64,000 bases of DNA, from positions 186,001 to 250,000 of the forward strand of contig NZ_QLYY01000007.1 in the NCBI RefSeq assembly GCF_003350295.1. Reading direction: 5' to 3'. The notes under the pieces were generated by a model, which saw only the letters and a program-made list of their open reading frames with translations, made no database searches and had not been told where the DNA came from. The translations under genes and the position numbers were made by a program. Positions 44,922 to 55,032 of this stretch are shown piece by piece. This DNA comes from Vibrio tetraodonis (GTDB lineage: Bacteria; Pseudomonadota; Gammaproteobacteria; Enterobacterales; Vibrionaceae). How positions within the stretch are numbered: the stretch's first letter is position 1; every line of letters begins with the position of its first letter.

Positions 44922-45491
44922 GTGAATGAATTAATGCTTTTTCCGCTCGGCTCTGTACTGCTTCCCGGCGGAAAAATGAAACTGAGGATTTTTGAGCCTA
45001 GATATAAGAGGCTTATCAAGCAAGCGTGTCAGGCCGATAACACGTTCGGTATCTGTTTGTATGATTCGAACGCCGAATCCGGAGACCCTGCGCTGTCGGT
45101 CGTCGGAACCCTTGCTGAGATTGTCGACTTTGAAGTTTTGGACGGTGGGCTGCTAGGTGTCACCATAGTCGGAACAAAGCGATTTAAGATCATTAAAGTC
45201 CGCTCGGAATACGACGGGTTAAGGCAAGCCAAAGTTGAATGGCTAGATACTTGGACCTACTCGAAAATAAAAGTCGAGCATCGGCACTTAAGTGAATATC
45301 TTAAAGATGTGTACCGCCGCTTCCCTCAGTTTTCCGAGCTTCACCCAGAGTGTTATTTCGATGATGCCACTTGGGTTTGCCAGAGATGGTTAGAACTCCT
45401 CCCTGTCAACCAAAAAGAAGCAGACCATCTGCTCATGCAGAGCGATTGTCAGCAGGCTATAGAATTTTTATCTCAGTCGATAGAGAACTAA
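44922..45491 (+). CDS. LON substrate-binding-domain protein
   Basis: This 189-residue protein corresponds to the amino-terminal (substrate-binding) domain of Lon protease without ATPase or protease domains. The pattern MLFPLGSVLLPGGKMKLRIF, then EPRYKRLI, GICLYD and VVGTLAEIVDFE is typical. Such stand-alone LON proteins are widespread; their role is unclear. The start GTG at 44922 has no clear ribosome-binding site. It is followed after 100 bases by an ECF sigma gene and shares a candidate promoter motif with it, so it may belong to that stress regulon. Confidence 0.85.
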   Translation: MNELMLFPLGSVLLPGGKMKLRIFEPRYKRLIKQACQADNTFGICLYDSNAESGDPALSVVGTLAEIVDFEVLDGGLLGVTIVGTKRFKIIKVRSEYDGLRQAKVEWLDTWTYSKIKVEHRHLSEYLKDVYRRFPQFSELHPECYFDDATWVCQRWLELLPVNQKEADHLLMQSDCQQAIEFLSQSIEN

Positions 45492-45531
45492 ACTTTAGAT
45501 AAGATAGAGTCCAATTTTATGAACTCGAATG

Positions 45532-45557
45532 TGATCACTTTGCTGTCAGTGTTCGTA
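45532..45557 (+). promoter_or_regulatory. Candidate autoregulated ECF-sigma promoter
   Basis: TGATC (45532–45536) and CGTA (45554–45557) stand 35 bases before the sigma gene start. This is the second copy of the motif pair found before the LON-domain gene. Autoregulation is usual for ECF sigma/anti-sigma pairs. Confidence 0.55.
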
Positions 45558-45591
45558 TACCGACTAATACAGCACGTAAAAGGAACTCGGC

Positions 45592-46176
45592 ATGTTATCT
45601 AAAGACACTGAGTCGTTTGCTAAGCAAGACTGGTGTGAGTGCATGGACAGAGTGAAAGAGCAGGATAAAGACGCTTTTTCTCTGGTCTTTAAGCATTTCG
45701 CACCGCGTCTCAAGCAGTTTGCTTTCAAGCACATGGGGAATGAACAAGTCGCACTTGAGATGGTCCAGGAAACTCTGGCAACAGTGTGGCGAAAGAGCCA
45801 ACTTTTTGATGGAGCGAAAAGTTCTTTATCTACATGGATATATACTATCGCGCGAAACCTATGCTTCGACACACTACGTAAGCAGCGTGGGCGGGAGTTA
45901 CATATCCACTCTGAAGATATCTGGCCAGATGATTTTTGTCCGCCAGATCGAATCGAAGATTATGCCCCAGAGCACGAGATGCTCAAAGAGCAGGTCGTCA
46001 AGTTTTTGAGCGTACTGCCAGAGCCGCAAAGAAAGGTTGTACAAGCAGTGTATCTGGAAGAACTTCCTCATCAGCAAGTCGCTGACATGTACGATATTCC
46101 AGTGGGGACGGTGAAATCGAGACTGAGATTGGCCGTTGAAAAATTACGTCACTCAATGGAGGTAGAGCGGTTATGA
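45592..46176 (+). CDS. ECF sigma factor, RpoE/ChrR (ECF11) type
   Basis: This 194-residue ECF sigma factor has region 2 (FKHFAPRLKQFAFKHMGN, then EMVQETLATVWRK, then STWIYTIARNLCFDTLRK) and region 4 (LPEPQRKVVQAVYLEELPH, then VADMYDIPVGTVKSRLRLA). The ChrR-type cupin anti-sigma is encoded next, overlapping by ATGA, so this is the group that answers singlet oxygen and related oxidants in Rhodobacter and marine bacteria. AAGGAAC precedes the ATG. Candidate autoregulatory promoter elements lie upstream. Confidence 0.92.
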   Translation: MLSKDTESFAKQDWCECMDRVKEQDKDAFSLVFKHFAPRLKQFAFKHMGNEQVALEMVQETLATVWRKSQLFDGAKSSLSTWIYTIARNLCFDTLRKQRGRELHIHSEDIWPDDFCPPDRIEDYAPEHEMLKEQVVKFLSVLPEPQRKVVQAVYLEELPHQQVADMYDIPVGTVKSRLRLAVEKLRHSMEVERL

Positions 46177-46835
46177 GTTATCATCCTGAACTACACATCC
46201 TCAAAGCGTATGCGGCAGGAGAACTTAACTCCGTTGACGGGTTTGCTATTGCTACGCATCTAGAGAGCTGTCCAGACTGTAAAGTAAACGTGTTAAAGCA
46301 CGAGCAATATTTGGGTGAGGAGCTGAGTTCTCTCAAGGGGGAACAAGATCCGAGCTTTGAGTCTATGTTCGCGGACATAGTTGACTCTGAGCAAGAAATC
46401 ATGCCAATGAGGCCGTTCAGAAAGCCTCTATCAGTGCAAGTGCATGGCAAAACCTTTTCTCTGCCGCTTTCACTGTCTAGGTTTGAAAACAAAATTGGTG
46501 AGTGGCGCAGTTACGGCGGCAAAGTATTTAGTGCTCCGGTCGATGTGTGTGACTCAGTCAAAGTGAATCTGTTGTATATCGCGGAGGGGGTGAAAATTCC
46601 TCAGCATACACATAAAGGGGTTGAATCGACCTTGATATTGCACGGAGGTTTTAGCGATGAAGCCGGGCATTATGAGGCGGGAGATTATCTAGTCAAAGAT
46701 GGTTCAGACAAACACAGCCCTTATACTAAAGATGGCGAAGATTGTTTATGCCTTACCGTATTAACCGAGCCAATGATGTTCACTCAAGGAGTGGCGAGAA
46801 TATTTAACCTGTTTGGCAAGGGAATGTATCCCTAA
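46173..46835 (+). CDS. chrR: ChrR-like zinc/cupin anti-sigma factor
   Basis: This 220-residue anti-sigma factor has two parts: an amino-terminal zinc-binding anti-sigma domain with the THLESCPDC motif (H-x3-C-x2-C, about residue 28) and a carboxy-terminal cupin with IPQHTHKGVESTLILHG (about 146) and GDYLVKDGSDKHSPY (about 170) as metal ligands. In ChrR systems the cupin senses singlet oxygen or peroxide and frees the sigma factor. It starts in the sigma gene's stop codon (ATGA at 46173–46176) and ends before a terminator. Confidence 0.93.
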   Translation: MSYHPELHILKAYAAGELNSVDGFAIATHLESCPDCKVNVLKHEQYLGEELSSLKGEQDPSFESMFADIVDSEQEIMPMRPFRKPLSVQVHGKTFSLPLSLSRFENKIGEWRSYGGKVFSAPVDVCDSVKVNLLYIAEGVKIPQHTHKGVESTLILHGGFSDEAGHYEAGDYLVKDGSDKHSPYTKDGEDCLCLTVLTEPMMFTQGVARIFNLFGKGMYP

Positions 46836-46850
46836 CTTGCACTAAATAGG

Positions 46851-46884
46851 AAAAGGCTTGGTGATGAAACCAAGCCTTTTTTTA
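46851..46884. terminator. Terminator between chrR and ampG
   Basis: Stem AAAAGGCTTGG / CCAAGCCTTTT with an eight-base loop and a run of seven T; usable in both directions. Confidence 0.92.
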
Positions 46885-46902
46885 TTCCTTTTGTCTATTC
46901 GT

Positions 46903-48276
46903 TCAACCGTGATTTTCTTCGTTATCTTTTTGCTGAGCTTTGTTCAGTAAGTCGGTGAAATGGTGGCGAAGCGAATACAGCATTATCAGGCTTGGAATCA
47001 CCATTAAACAGGTAATGATAAAGAATGTTGACCAATCGTTTAAATAATCGACCAACTCACCACTGAAGGATGCCAGGGTTGTGCGCCCCAAATTACCAAG
47101 TGATACGAGCAGGGCGTATTGGGTCGCCGAAAATGCTTGGCCAGTGAGAACGGTTAGGAAAGACACAAAGGCAACCGTGGAAAATGCCGTTGTGAAGTTA
47201 TCGACAATGATGGTTGCCAAGAACAGATGCTCATTTGGCCCCACTGATGCTATCCATGCAAACATTAAGTTGCTCGCCGACATAGTGATACCACCAATCA
47301 TCAACCCTCGAACAATACCGAACCTTACATTGACCATGCTGCCTACTAAGGTGAACAACGTCGTTAGTCCCCAACCTACGAGCTTAGAGTAATAGCCAAT
47401 CTGCTCATTTGAGAACCCGATTTCCTTGTAAAAAGTAATCGACATTCGGCCAAGGAAAGCTTCACCGATTTTAAATAAGAACACAAATAACAGCAGTGTG
47501 AGAGCGACACGTGTCCCATTGCGCTTGAAGAAATCTAGAAAAGGTTCGATAACGGTAACCGTCAGCGATGCTATCACTCTATTTCCAACTACATTGCTAT
47601 GGCGATCTTCAGCCGCTGCTTGTAATTTCTCTCGATCAGTCGCGGGCTCACCAACTAAAAGAGTAAACAGCATCAACACAGCTACTATGATGGCCATTCC
47701 GTAATAAACCCCATTCCAGCCAATGGTGTCTGCGTTGATGAATGCTACATAGCCGGGTAGAGAATATCCTGTCCACCATCCCATTACCGCCATTGCTGAA
47801 GCTTGAGGTAGTTTGGAGGAATCTGATTTTGGGAAAGTATCAATACGAAAAGCATCTATAGCAATGTCTTGAGTAGCGGACGAGATTGCTATCGCAAGCG
47901 CCAGCATTGATGTGAACAGGAGATTTTCTGCTGGATCAACTCCTGCGATCCCTATGGTGCAGATTAAGACGAGTGATTGACAAAAGAAAATCCAGCTTCT
48001 GCGTTGACCTAAGAAGGCATGGAGCAATGGAAGCTTAATTCGGTCAACCAATGGTGCCCAAAGAAAATTGATCGCATAGACAGCAAAGACACTGCCAAAA
48101 TATCCGATAGCTGCTCGCGTTAGACCAGCGTCTTTTAGCCAGCCAGACATATTTGAACCAATCAGTACCCAAGGAAAGCCACTAGAGCAGCCTAACATGA
48201 ATACCCAGAGCAATCTTTTGTCTGAATAGCTACGTAGAGTGGCTAGCCACGATTTGGAACAGGAATTGATTGACAT
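46903..48276 (-). CDS. ampG: Muropeptide permease AmpG
   Basis: AmpG imports anhydro-muropeptides from the periplasm for cell-wall recycling; their level also signals beta-lactamase induction in some bacteria. The 457-residue MFS protein has at least 12 helices and the family blocks LGCSSGFPWVLIGSNMSGWL (about residue 28), INFLWAPLVDRI (about 70), ATQDIAIDAFRID (about 134) and the KIGEAFLGRMSITFY region (about 268). AGGA precedes the ATG. It is followed upstream by a 213-base gap without genes. Confidence 0.92.
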   Translation of the reverse strand: MSINSCSKSWLATLRSYSDKRLLWVFMLGCSSGFPWVLIGSNMSGWLKDAGLTRAAIGYFGSVFAVYAINFLWAPLVDRIKLPLLHAFLGQRRSWIFFCQSLVLICTIGIAGVDPAENLLFTSMLALAIAISSATQDIAIDAFRIDTFPKSDSSKLPQASAMAVMGWWTGYSLPGYVAFINADTIGWNGVYYGMAIIVAVLMLFTLLVGEPATDREKLQAAAEDRHSNVVGNRVIASLTVTVIEPFLDFFKRNGTRVALTLLLFVFLFKIGEAFLGRMSITFYKEIGFSNEQIGYYSKLVGWGLTTLFTLVGSMVNVRFGIVRGLMIGGITMSASNLMFAWIASVGPNEHLFLATIIVDNFTTAFSTVAFVSFLTVLTGQAFSATQYALLVSLGNLGRTTLASFSGELVDYLNDWSTFFIITCLMVIPSLIMLYSLRHHFTDLLNKAQQKDNEENHG

Positions 48277-48454
48277 GAACTCATCCTAATAGCGTTTAAA
48301 TGTATACAATCACAAGTAGCTCTCACCCTTTAGGCTGGAGCTAGATACTTAAGCTCTTTAAAACAGCTTTAGTCATAGTGGTTAAAAATATTGCTTAGCC
48401 CTTAATAAGGCGAGATGATTATGTTCACTAATAATTTATTTATCAATAATAAAC

Positions 48455-48479
48455 AGCTCCAACCTGCTAGGTTAGAGCT
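48455..48479 (-). terminator. Hairpin terminator after the cyclophilin gene
   Basis: An 11-bp stem (AGCTCTAACCT with AGGTTGGAGCT, one wobble pair, read on the minus strand) followed by GTTTATTATTG. Confidence 0.7.
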
Positions 48480-48489
48480 TGCTCTTAAT

Positions 48490-49053
48490 TTAGGGTACTA
48501 AAGTTGTTTTAGTGATGATGATTGCCGGGTCAGGGACGTCACGGTAGCGACCTTTGGTTGTCGTTGATACTTTGCTCATGTTTTTGACAGTATCAAAGCC
48601 CCTAATGACTTTACCAAAAACAGCATAGCCGTCTGTTAAAGGTTTCGTCTTGTCATTTTTGTTGTAATCAAGGAAGTTATTATCCTTGTAGTTAATGAAA
48701 AACTGGCGAGTAGCCGAATTCGGATCGCTAGTTCTGGCCATCGCGATTGTTTCAACTTGGTTTTTTAACCCATTAGATGCTTCATTTTTAATGGGAGCAT
48801 AAGTAGGTACAGGGTTCATGTCTTTGTCAAATCCACCACCTTGAGCCATAAAGCCAGGAATGACCCGATGAAATTGCGTACCTATATAACTGCCATCTTT
48901 GACGTATTTTACAAAGTTGGCGACTGTAATCGGTGCCTTTTCTTTATCGAGCTCAACGGTAAATGCGCCTAAAGTGGTTTCAAATACTACTTTAGGCCCA
49001 GCAAAAGCTAGGCTACTAAAAAGCGCCAATGAGGCAATGATTGTCTTCCACAT
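48490..49053 (-). CDS. ppiA: Periplasmic peptidyl-prolyl isomerase (cyclophilin, PpiA-like)
   Basis: This 187-residue cyclophilin has a signal peptide (MWKTIIASLALFSSLAFA, cleaved before GPK). Catalytic-site blocks: FHRVIPGFMAQGG (about residue 62), AMARTSDPNSATRQFFIN (about 105) and YAVFGKVIRGFDTV (about 145). It speeds prolyl isomerisation of folding proteins in the periplasm. Its ATG overlaps the yajG stop (TAATG), so the two are one operon. Confidence 0.92.
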   Translation of the reverse strand: MWKTIIASLALFSSLAFAGPKVVFETTLGAFTVELDKEKAPITVANFVKYVKDGSYIGTQFHRVIPGFMAQGGGFDKDMNPVPTYAPIKNEASNGLKNQVETIAMARTSDPNSATRQFFINYKDNNFLDYNKNDKTKPLTDGYAVFGKVIRGFDTVKNMSKVSTTTKGRYRDVPDPAIIITKTTLVP

Positions 49054-49625
49054 TAGAAGCGCTCCTGCATGTAGTCTTTGAGCTCACGATCGTTGGCGAC
49101 TTCTTTTAACACTAAGTTAGTCACATCGTTGAGTACCATACCTATTTCATCATCTGATGCGCTTAGTGCTCCATTTCTTTTTGCGGTCCCCGTGTAGGTC
49201 TTCACTAGCTTACCCTTGGGAGTTTCAGCGGTGATTTCGAGTACGACTTTGCCGTCCATTTCATTGGCCATAACCGAGTGTTTTACAGATACGAGAGCTT
49301 CTTGTATCTCCACACTTACAGAGTTTTCGCTGTTGACTGTGGTATTAAAACCTTGGGATTGGAATTGCTCTAATAAGGCGTTCTCAATACTGATGCGAAC
49401 ATTTTGTCTTGAGTGTATTGGTTCAATGTTAGAGCGCCCGCTGTCTATCAATGCTACGTATTGAGCCGATCGAACATCTTTACTTGTGAGCGTAAAATTT
49501 GCATTTTGAACAAGGTTGCTGTTACTCAGAACAGGCTGAGGCATAAAGTTTAGCTGTTCTTGTTGAGGGGAGGCGCATGCAGTAAGTAACGCCACTGAGG
49601 CGGCTAGAACCAGTTTTCTCATCAT
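49053..49625 (-). CDS. yajG: Lipoprotein YajG
   Basis: This 190-residue lipoprotein has a clear lipobox (LLTAC, cysteine about residue 17) and the YajG-family body (TLTSKDVRSAQYVALID, then ENALLEQFQSQGF). Its function is unknown. The start at 49625 has AAAGGAAA upstream; the adjacent ATG at 49622 is equally possible. The frame continues much further upstream into rlmG without meaning. It precedes the cyclophilin gene with a one-base overlap. Confidence 0.85.
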   Translation of the reverse strand: MMRKLVLAASVALLTACASPQQEQLNFMPQPVLSNSNLVQNANFTLTSKDVRSAQYVALIDSGRSNIEPIHSRQNVRISIENALLEQFQSQGFNTTVNSENSVSVEIQEALVSVKHSVMANEMDGKVVLEITAETPKGKLVKTYTGTAKRNGALSASDDEIGMVLNDVTNLVLKEVANDRELKDYMQERF

Positions 49626-49668
49626 AATTTCCTTTAACGTAACTCTAATATAGAGACATGATAGTGAA

Positions 49669-50799
49669 CTATTTAGTTGCCTGTAAAATAACAAATTTCT
49701 TATTTGAGGCGATAAGTTTGACCTTAGGCTTACCAAACAACTTAGATAACTTTACATCGTAGCCGAGGTGTCGATTGCCGATAACTAATAATTTGCCATC
49801 ATTGCAAAGAACATGCTTTGCATCACAGAACATTTGCCATGCTATGTGATCCGTAATAGCTTGTTGTTGATGAAAGGGAGGATTACACAAAACCAGCTCT
49901 GCACTATCGATTTGAAACTTATCCAGACAGTTATTGGTGATACATTCTATCTGTCTATCGGAACCAAGAGCATCGAGTAGATTTTCCTTTGCAGAGGATG
50001 TAGCCATGTAACTTTCGTCTACACATGTAATACTTACATCGGGGTTGTCGAGTCCTAGTTTTACTGATAGCACGCCGTTCCCACATCCAAGATCAATGAC
50101 TCGCTCTGTGGTTAAGCCTTTTGGTAAATGCTCGAGCATAAAGCGAGCGCCTTGGTCGAGCTTTTCTCCCGAGTAGACATTGGGCAAGTTCTTCAGTTCA
50201 AAGTTATGCGGCTCAACTTTCCATTTAGTGATGGGATCGACAGCAATAGCGTCAGGAGCGTCAGGAGTAGAAAAAACTAAGCGGTGCTTTTTCCAAGCGA
50301 GAGAGGTATGAGTGCTTCCTAGATGTTTTTTGAACAATTTGAGTGTTGAAGAATGGATTTCTTTGGCTTTATTCACCGCAATTACAGGAGTGGCTTTGTC
50401 CAAATGTAGCCTCAACTGACTCAACTGCCATGTAAGATGGCGATTGTTTCTTGGGATTTGCATTAGGACGTAATCCACGTGAGCTGGGATATTGGCTAGC
50501 GTGCTGCATAAGGTGATATTGTTACTTTGATTATCCGCTAGGTTTTGCTGTGTCGCTTGATGTGCAACATGAGAGTCACTCATCAAGGTAACCTTATGGT
50601 TAAGTGAAAACCAGCAGCTTAGCGCACCGAAACTATCGTTTAGGATCAAAATATGTTTGCCAGGGGTAATGTCTAACTCTTCCATGTGGTTTATGAGGTA
50701 TTCATCTCCAGCATCCCAAGCTTGTAGTGTTTCATTATTCCTTTTGGGGTAGCGATGAAGAGTTAAAGTGCGTTGGTGAAGCGCAAGTTTAGTTTTCAT
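49669..50799 (-). CDS. rlmG: 23S rRNA (guanine-N2) methyltransferase RlmG
   Basis: RlmG (376 residues) methylates G1835 of 23S rRNA with S-adenosylmethionine. It has two Rossmann-like domains; the catalytic one carries VIDLGCGNGVLSVKLG (about residue 235) and the N2-methyltransferase motif LVLCNPPFHQQQ (about 306). The amino-terminal domain has LILNDSFGALSCW near residue 51, as in the RlmG/RsmC type. It is divergent from bolA and 43 bases before yajG on the same strand. Confidence 0.94.
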   Translation of the reverse strand: MKTKLALHQRTLTLHRYPKRNNETLQAWDAGDEYLINHMEELDITPGKHILILNDSFGALSCWFSLNHKVTLMSDSHVAHQATQQNLADNQSNNITLCSTLANIPAHVDYVLMQIPRNNRHLTWQLSQLRLHLDKATPVIAVNKAKEIHSSTLKLFKKHLGSTHTSLAWKKHRLVFSTPDAPDAIAVDPITKWKVEPHNFELKNLPNVYSGEKLDQGARFMLEHLPKGLTTERVIDLGCGNGVLSVKLGLDNPDVSITCVDESYMATSSAKENLLDALGSDRQIECITNNCLDKFQIDSAELVLCNPPFHQQQAITDHIAWQMFCDAKHVLCNDGKLLVIGNRHLGYDVKLSKLFGKPKVKLIASNKKFVILQATK

Positions 50800-50932
50800 A
50801 TTTGTAATGGTATGGAAATGTGTACGATAAATTGTCGCAGAAGCAGAAGGTAGTTAAAACTAAAACCTTTAGCTTTATTCATAACAAGAGTATTATTCGT
50901 GGACAGGAGCAATTCGTATTGAGGTTGACGTA

Positions 50933-51241
50933 ATGGTACATGAAGCAATAGAAGCTAAACTCTCGGACTACTTTGAACCAGCCCACCTTGAGGTAATAAA
51001 CGAAAGTTATATGCACAATGTTCCAGAAGGTTCAGAAAGTCATTTTAAAGTTATCATTGTCAGTGAGAAATTTACAGGACAGAGATTGATTGGCCGTCAT
51101 CGTCAGGTCAACCAAGTTTTGGCAGATGAACTCGCAAATCATATCCACGCACTCTCTATTCATACTTACACAATAGACGAGTGGAATAAACAAAATCAGG
51201 TAGCTCCTGACAGCCCAATGTGTTTAGGCGGATCCAAGTAG
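50933..51241 (+). CDS. bolA: BolA family protein
   Basis: This 102-residue BolA protein works with monothiol glutaredoxins in iron-sulfur handling and affects cell shape. The class II KH-like fold signature includes [20 protein letters not shown] (residues about 34–54) with conserved histidines, then [15 protein letters not shown] precedes the ATG. It lies between rlmG and the nqr operon, as in other Vibrio. Confidence 0.95.
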   Translation: MVHEAIEAKLSDYFEPAHLEVINESYMHNVPEGSESHFKVIIVSEKFTGQRLIGRHRQVNQVLADELANHIHALSIHTYTIDEWNKQNQVAPDSPMCLGGSK

Positions 51242-51681
51242 TATAGCGTATTATAAAAGCCTTGGTGGTAAGCTGTATTTTTCTGATTATAAATTAACCA
51301 AGTTTTTAACACTAAATATACAAATACACGGCTTGATTGGCTCGATCGCTAAGTATTTCATACTATGAATAAAATATAGCATTATGAGGTGTGTGGTTAT
51401 TGCTGTTTGTGCGGTGGTTCAAACTTATGACCAATACTTAACCTTTTAAACTCAAATCCTTCGAAATATATATCTGATTCCTTTCTTTGGTCATGGCGTA
51501 TACTTCTAAAAAGATGATAGACTACCGCACCTGATAAATCTCGACTAAATTTGTAGCGAGGTTTTTAATAGGATGTTGCGATTTTGGTGTTTTAAACAGC
51601 ATCAAAACCGGACACTAATGTCGTGTCTAAAAGTTACGCAATCAATGAATCTTTTTCCCGATAAAAGTAGTGCAAGTGCGT
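51242..51681. other. Leader region of the nqr operon
   Basis: About 440 bases without a gene. A TATACT hexamer at 51499–51504 could be the nqr -10 box, but no good -35 stands 16–18 bases before it. A small stem GACAC / GTGTC lies near 51611–51628. The rest shows nothing I can name. Confidence 0.35.
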
Positions 51682-53022
51682 ATGATTACAATAAAGAAGG
51701 GTTTGGACCTGCCAATCGCAGGAACTCCTACCCAGGTGATTAATGATGGTAAAACCATCAAGAAAGTCGCCTTGCTTGGCGAAGAGTACGTCGGCATGCG
51801 TCCTACCATGCATGTTCGCGTAGGTGATGAAGTGAAAAAAGCTCAAGTTCTTTTTGAAGACAAGAAGAACCCGGGCGTGAAATTTACTTCACCAGCAAGT
51901 GGTAAAGTAGTCGAGGTTAACCGTGGCGCTAAACGTGTCCTTCAATCTGTTGTGATTGAAGTGGCAGGTGAAGAGCAGGTTACGTTCGATAAGTTTGAAG
52001 CAGGACAAATAGCTGGAATTGGCCGTGATGTGGTTAAAACTCAGCTTGTTGATTCTGGTCTTTGGACCGCTTTGCGTACTCGTCCCTTTAGCAAGGTTCC
52101 AGCTATTGAATCTTCTACACAGGCAATTTTTGTTACTGCTATGGATACTAATCCATTGGCGGTTCAGCCTGAGTTGGTCATTAATGAACAGCAGGAAGCA
52201 TTCGTCGCAGGTCTGGATGTACTTTCAAACTTGACTGATGGCAAAGTTTACGTTTGTAAAGCCGGCACCAGTCTTCCTCGTTCTTCTCAAAGCAATGTTG
52301 AGGAACATGTTTTTGACGGCCCCCATCCAGCAGGACTTGCCGGCACTCACATGCATTTCCTGTATCCAGTAAATGCAGAGAATGTTGCTTGGAGTATTAA
52401 CTATCAGGATGTGATTGCATTCGGTAAGTTGTTCCTAGCTGGTGAACTGTACTCAGAGCGTGTTATTTCGCTTGCTGGCCCTGTTGTTAATAACCCCCGC
52501 TTAATTCGCACCATTCAGGGAGCAAACGTTGCTGACCTTACTGATGGTGAATTAATGCCAGGTGAAGTTCGTATTATCTCAGGCTCAGTTCTTTCAGGAA
52601 CTCAGGCTTCTGGCCCGCATGCTTATCTTGGTCGCTATCATGTACAGATTTCAGTCTTACGTGAAGGCCGCGATAAAGAGCTGTTCGGTTGGGCGGCGCC
52701 TGGTAAGAATAAGTTCTCGATAACGCGTGCCTACTTAGGTCATATTTTCAAAGGTCAGTTGTTTAACATGACTACAACGACCAATGGTAGTGATCGCTCT
52801 ATGGTGCCGATTGGTAACTACGAACGTATTATGCCGCTGGATATGGAACCTACTTTGTTACTTCGCGATCTATGTGCGGGCGATACTGACAGTGCTCAAG
52901 CACTAGGTGCGCTAGAACTGGATGAAGAAGATCTGGCATTGTGTACCTTTGTATGTCCGGGTAAGTATGAGTACGGAGCATTGCTTCGTGAATGCCTAGA
53001 CACGATCGAGAAGGAAGGGTGA
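51682..53022 (+). CDS. nqrA: Na+-translocating NADH:quinone reductase subunit A
   Basis: NqrA (446 residues) is the peripheral, cytoplasmic subunit of Na+-NQR, which takes part in quinone binding. The start [14 protein letters not shown] is the family start; the frame runs four codons further to a GTG (51670). The conserved blocks [36 protein letters not shown] (about residue 215) and the closing [19 protein letters not shown] match Vibrio NqrA. The ribosome-binding site is weak. It opens the nqrA–F operon. Confidence 0.97.
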   Translation: MITIKKGLDLPIAGTPTQVINDGKTIKKVALLGEEYVGMRPTMHVRVGDEVKKAQVLFEDKKNPGVKFTSPASGKVVEVNRGAKRVLQSVVIEVAGEEQVTFDKFEAGQIAGIGRDVVKTQLVDSGLWTALRTRPFSKVPAIESSTQAIFVTAMDTNPLAVQPELVINEQQEAFVAGLDVLSNLTDGKVYVCKAGTSLPRSSQSNVEEHVFDGPHPAGLAGTHMHFLYPVNAENVAWSINYQDVIAFGKLFLAGELYSERVISLAGPVVNNPRLIRTIQGANVADLTDGELMPGEVRIISGSVLSGTQASGPHAYLGRYHVQISVLREGRDKELFGWAAPGKNKFSITRAYLGHIFKGQLFNMTTTTNGSDRSMVPIGNYERIMPLDMEPTLLLRDLCAGDTDSAQALGALELDEEDLALCTFVCPGKYEYGALLRECLDTIEKEG

Positions 53023-53027
53023 TTTTC

Positions 53028-54272
53028 ATGGCTCTTAAAAAGTATCTTGAAGACATTGAACATCATTTTGAGCCTGGTGGTAAGCATGAAAAATGGTTTG
53101 CTCTGTACGAAGCTGTTGCGACAGTATTCTATACTCCAGGTCTAATTACGAAGAAAAGTTCGCATGTTCGTGACAGCGTTGACCTAAAACGCATCATGAT
53201 CATGGTTTGGTTAGCGGTTTTCCCTGCGATGTTCTGGGGAATGTATAACGCTGGTGGCCAAGCTGTAGCGGCTTTGAACCATATGTACGCTGGTGATGAG
53301 TTTGCCTCAATTGTTGCTGGCAACTGGCACTACTGGCTGACGGAAATGCTCGGCGGTACTCTTGCAGTCGATGCAGGCTGGGGCAGTAAAATGCTCTTGG
53401 GTGCGACTTACTTCCTACCTATTTATGCAACAGTATTTGTTGTTGGTGGTTTTTGGGAAGTACTTTTCTGTATGGTGCGTAAACACGAAGTTAACGAAGG
53501 TTTCTTTGTGACTTCCATTTTGTTCGCACTCATTGTTCCTCCAACGCTTCCTCTGTGGCAAGCAGCCCTTGGTATTACTTTCGGTGTTGTGGTTGCTAAA
53601 GAGATCTTTGGTGGTACAGGTCGTAACTTCTTAAACCCTGCGCTTGCTGGTCGTGCGTTCTTATTCTTTGCTTACCCAGCACAAATTTCCGGAGACGTAG
53701 TTTGGACTGCTGCTGATGGCTTCTCTGGTGCAACAGCTTTGAGTCAGTGGGCTCAAGGTGGTAACGGTGCTTTAATGAATACCGTAACCGGTGCTCCAAT
53801 TACTTGGATGGATGCGTTTGTTGGTAACATTCCAGGTTCTATCGGTGAAGTGTCTACGTTAGCGCTAATGATTGGCGCAGCAATGATCGTATATATGCGC
53901 ATTGCGTCGTGGAGAATCATCGCTGGTGTCATGATTGGTATGATTGCAACAGCAACATTATTCAATCTAGTCGGCTCAGATACTAACCCAATGTTCAATA
54001 TGCCATGGCATTGGCACCTAGTTTTGGGTGGTTTTGCATTCGGTATGTTCTTTATGGCGACAGATCCAGTATCTGCTTCGTTCACTAACAATGCCAAATG
54101 GTGGTACGGAATACTTATTGGTTTGATGTGTGTGTTGATTCGTGTTGTGAATCCGGCTTACCCAGAAGGGATGATGCTTGCGATTCTATTTGCGAACCTG
54201 TTTGCACCTTTGTTCGACCATGTAGTCATCGAGAAGAACATCAAGCGGAGATTAGCACGTTATGGCAAGTAA
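53028..54272 (+). CDS. nqrB: Na+-translocating NADH:quinone reductase subunit B
   Basis: NqrB (414 residues) is a membrane subunit with about ten helices, carrying riboflavin and a covalently bound FMN. The FMN site SGAT is at residues 233–236, so the acceptor is Thr236, the same number as in Vibrio cholerae. ApbE, encoded downstream, attaches the FMN. It begins five bases after nqrA with AAGGAAGGG upstream and overlaps nqrC by 11 bases. Confidence 0.97.
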   Translation: MALKKYLEDIEHHFEPGGKHEKWFALYEAVATVFYTPGLITKKSSHVRDSVDLKRIMIMVWLAVFPAMFWGMYNAGGQAVAALNHMYAGDEFASIVAGNWHYWLTEMLGGTLAVDAGWGSKMLLGATYFLPIYATVFVVGGFWEVLFCMVRKHEVNEGFFVTSILFALIVPPTLPLWQAALGITFGVVVAKEIFGGTGRNFLNPALAGRAFLFFAYPAQISGDVVWTAADGFSGATALSQWAQGGNGALMNTVTGAPITWMDAFVGNIPGSIGEVSTLALMIGAAMIVYMRIASWRIIAGVMIGMIATATLFNLVGSDTNPMFNMPWHWHLVLGGFAFGMFFMATDPVSASFTNNAKWWYGILIGLMCVLIRVVNPAYPEGMMLAILFANLFAPLFDHVVIEKNIKRRLARYGK

Positions 54273-55032
54273 TAACGACAGCATTAAAAAGACGCTGGGT
54301 GTTGTTATCGGGTTGAGCCTTGTTTGTTCAATCATAGTATCAACAGCCGCTGTAGGTTTGCGAGATCAACAAAAAGCGAACGCTGTGCTGGATAAGCAAA
54401 CTAAAATTATCGAAGTTGCTGGTATCGATACTGACGGAAAAAAAGTTCCTGAGCTTTTCTCTGAATTTATCGAAGCGCGTTTGGTTGATTTCAAAACTGG
54501 TGATTTTGTTGACGGCGACGCTGCAACCTATGACCAGCGTAAAGCAGCTAAAGACCCAGCCACGTCAATCAAGTTAAGTCCTGACGAAGACCAAGCTAAG
54601 ATACTTCGACGAGCTAATGTAGGTACTATTTATCTCGTTAAGCAAGGCGATACTGTGTCTCGGGTTATTATACCCGTTCATGGTAACGGCCTATGGTCAA
54701 TGATGTACGCTTTTGTTGCCGTAGAAACGGATGGCAACACAGTGTCAGGGATTACCTATTACGAGCAAGGTGAAACACCTGGACTTGGTGGTGAGGTTGA
54801 AAACCCATCATGGAGAGCTCAGTGGGTCGGCAAGAAATTGTTCGATGAAAACCACAAGCCTGCGATTAAAGTCGTTAAAGGTGGTGCTCCGGCTGGTTCT
54901 GAGCATGGTGTCGATGGTCTATCTGGGGCAACATTAACCAGTAATGGCGTTCAACACACATTTGACTTCTGGTTAGGAGACATGGGCTTTGGCCCGTTCC
55001 TAGCAAAAGTTCGTGACGGAGGTCTGAACTAA
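54262..55032 (+). CDS. nqrC: Na+-translocating NADH:quinone reductase subunit C
   Basis: NqrC (256 residues) has one amino-terminal membrane helix ([21 protein letters not shown], residues 11–31, written here in part) and a periplasmic FMN-binding domain. The covalent FMN site is SGAT at residues 221–224, after GLGGE at about 174. It overlaps nqrB by 11 bases and shares TAATG with nqrD, so translation is coupled. All features expected of the subunit are present. Confidence 0.96.
   Translation: MASNNDSIKKTLGVVIGLSLVCSIIVSTAAVGLRDQQKANAVLDKQTKIIEVAGIDTDGKKVPELFSEFIEARLVDFKTGDFVDGDAATYDQRKAAKDPATSIKLSPDEDQAKILRRANVGTIYLVKQGDTVSRVIIPVHGNGLWSMMYAFVAVETDGNTVSGITYYEQGETPGLGGEVENPSWRAQWVGKKLFDENHKPAIKVVKGGAPAGSEHGVDGLSGATLTSNGVQHTFDFWLGDMGFGPFLAKVRDGGLN

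Noticed and set aside
51573..51743. Short plus-strand frame crossing the nqrA start
   Set aside because: It overlaps nqrA out of frame, has a poor start signal, and its translation shows no family features.
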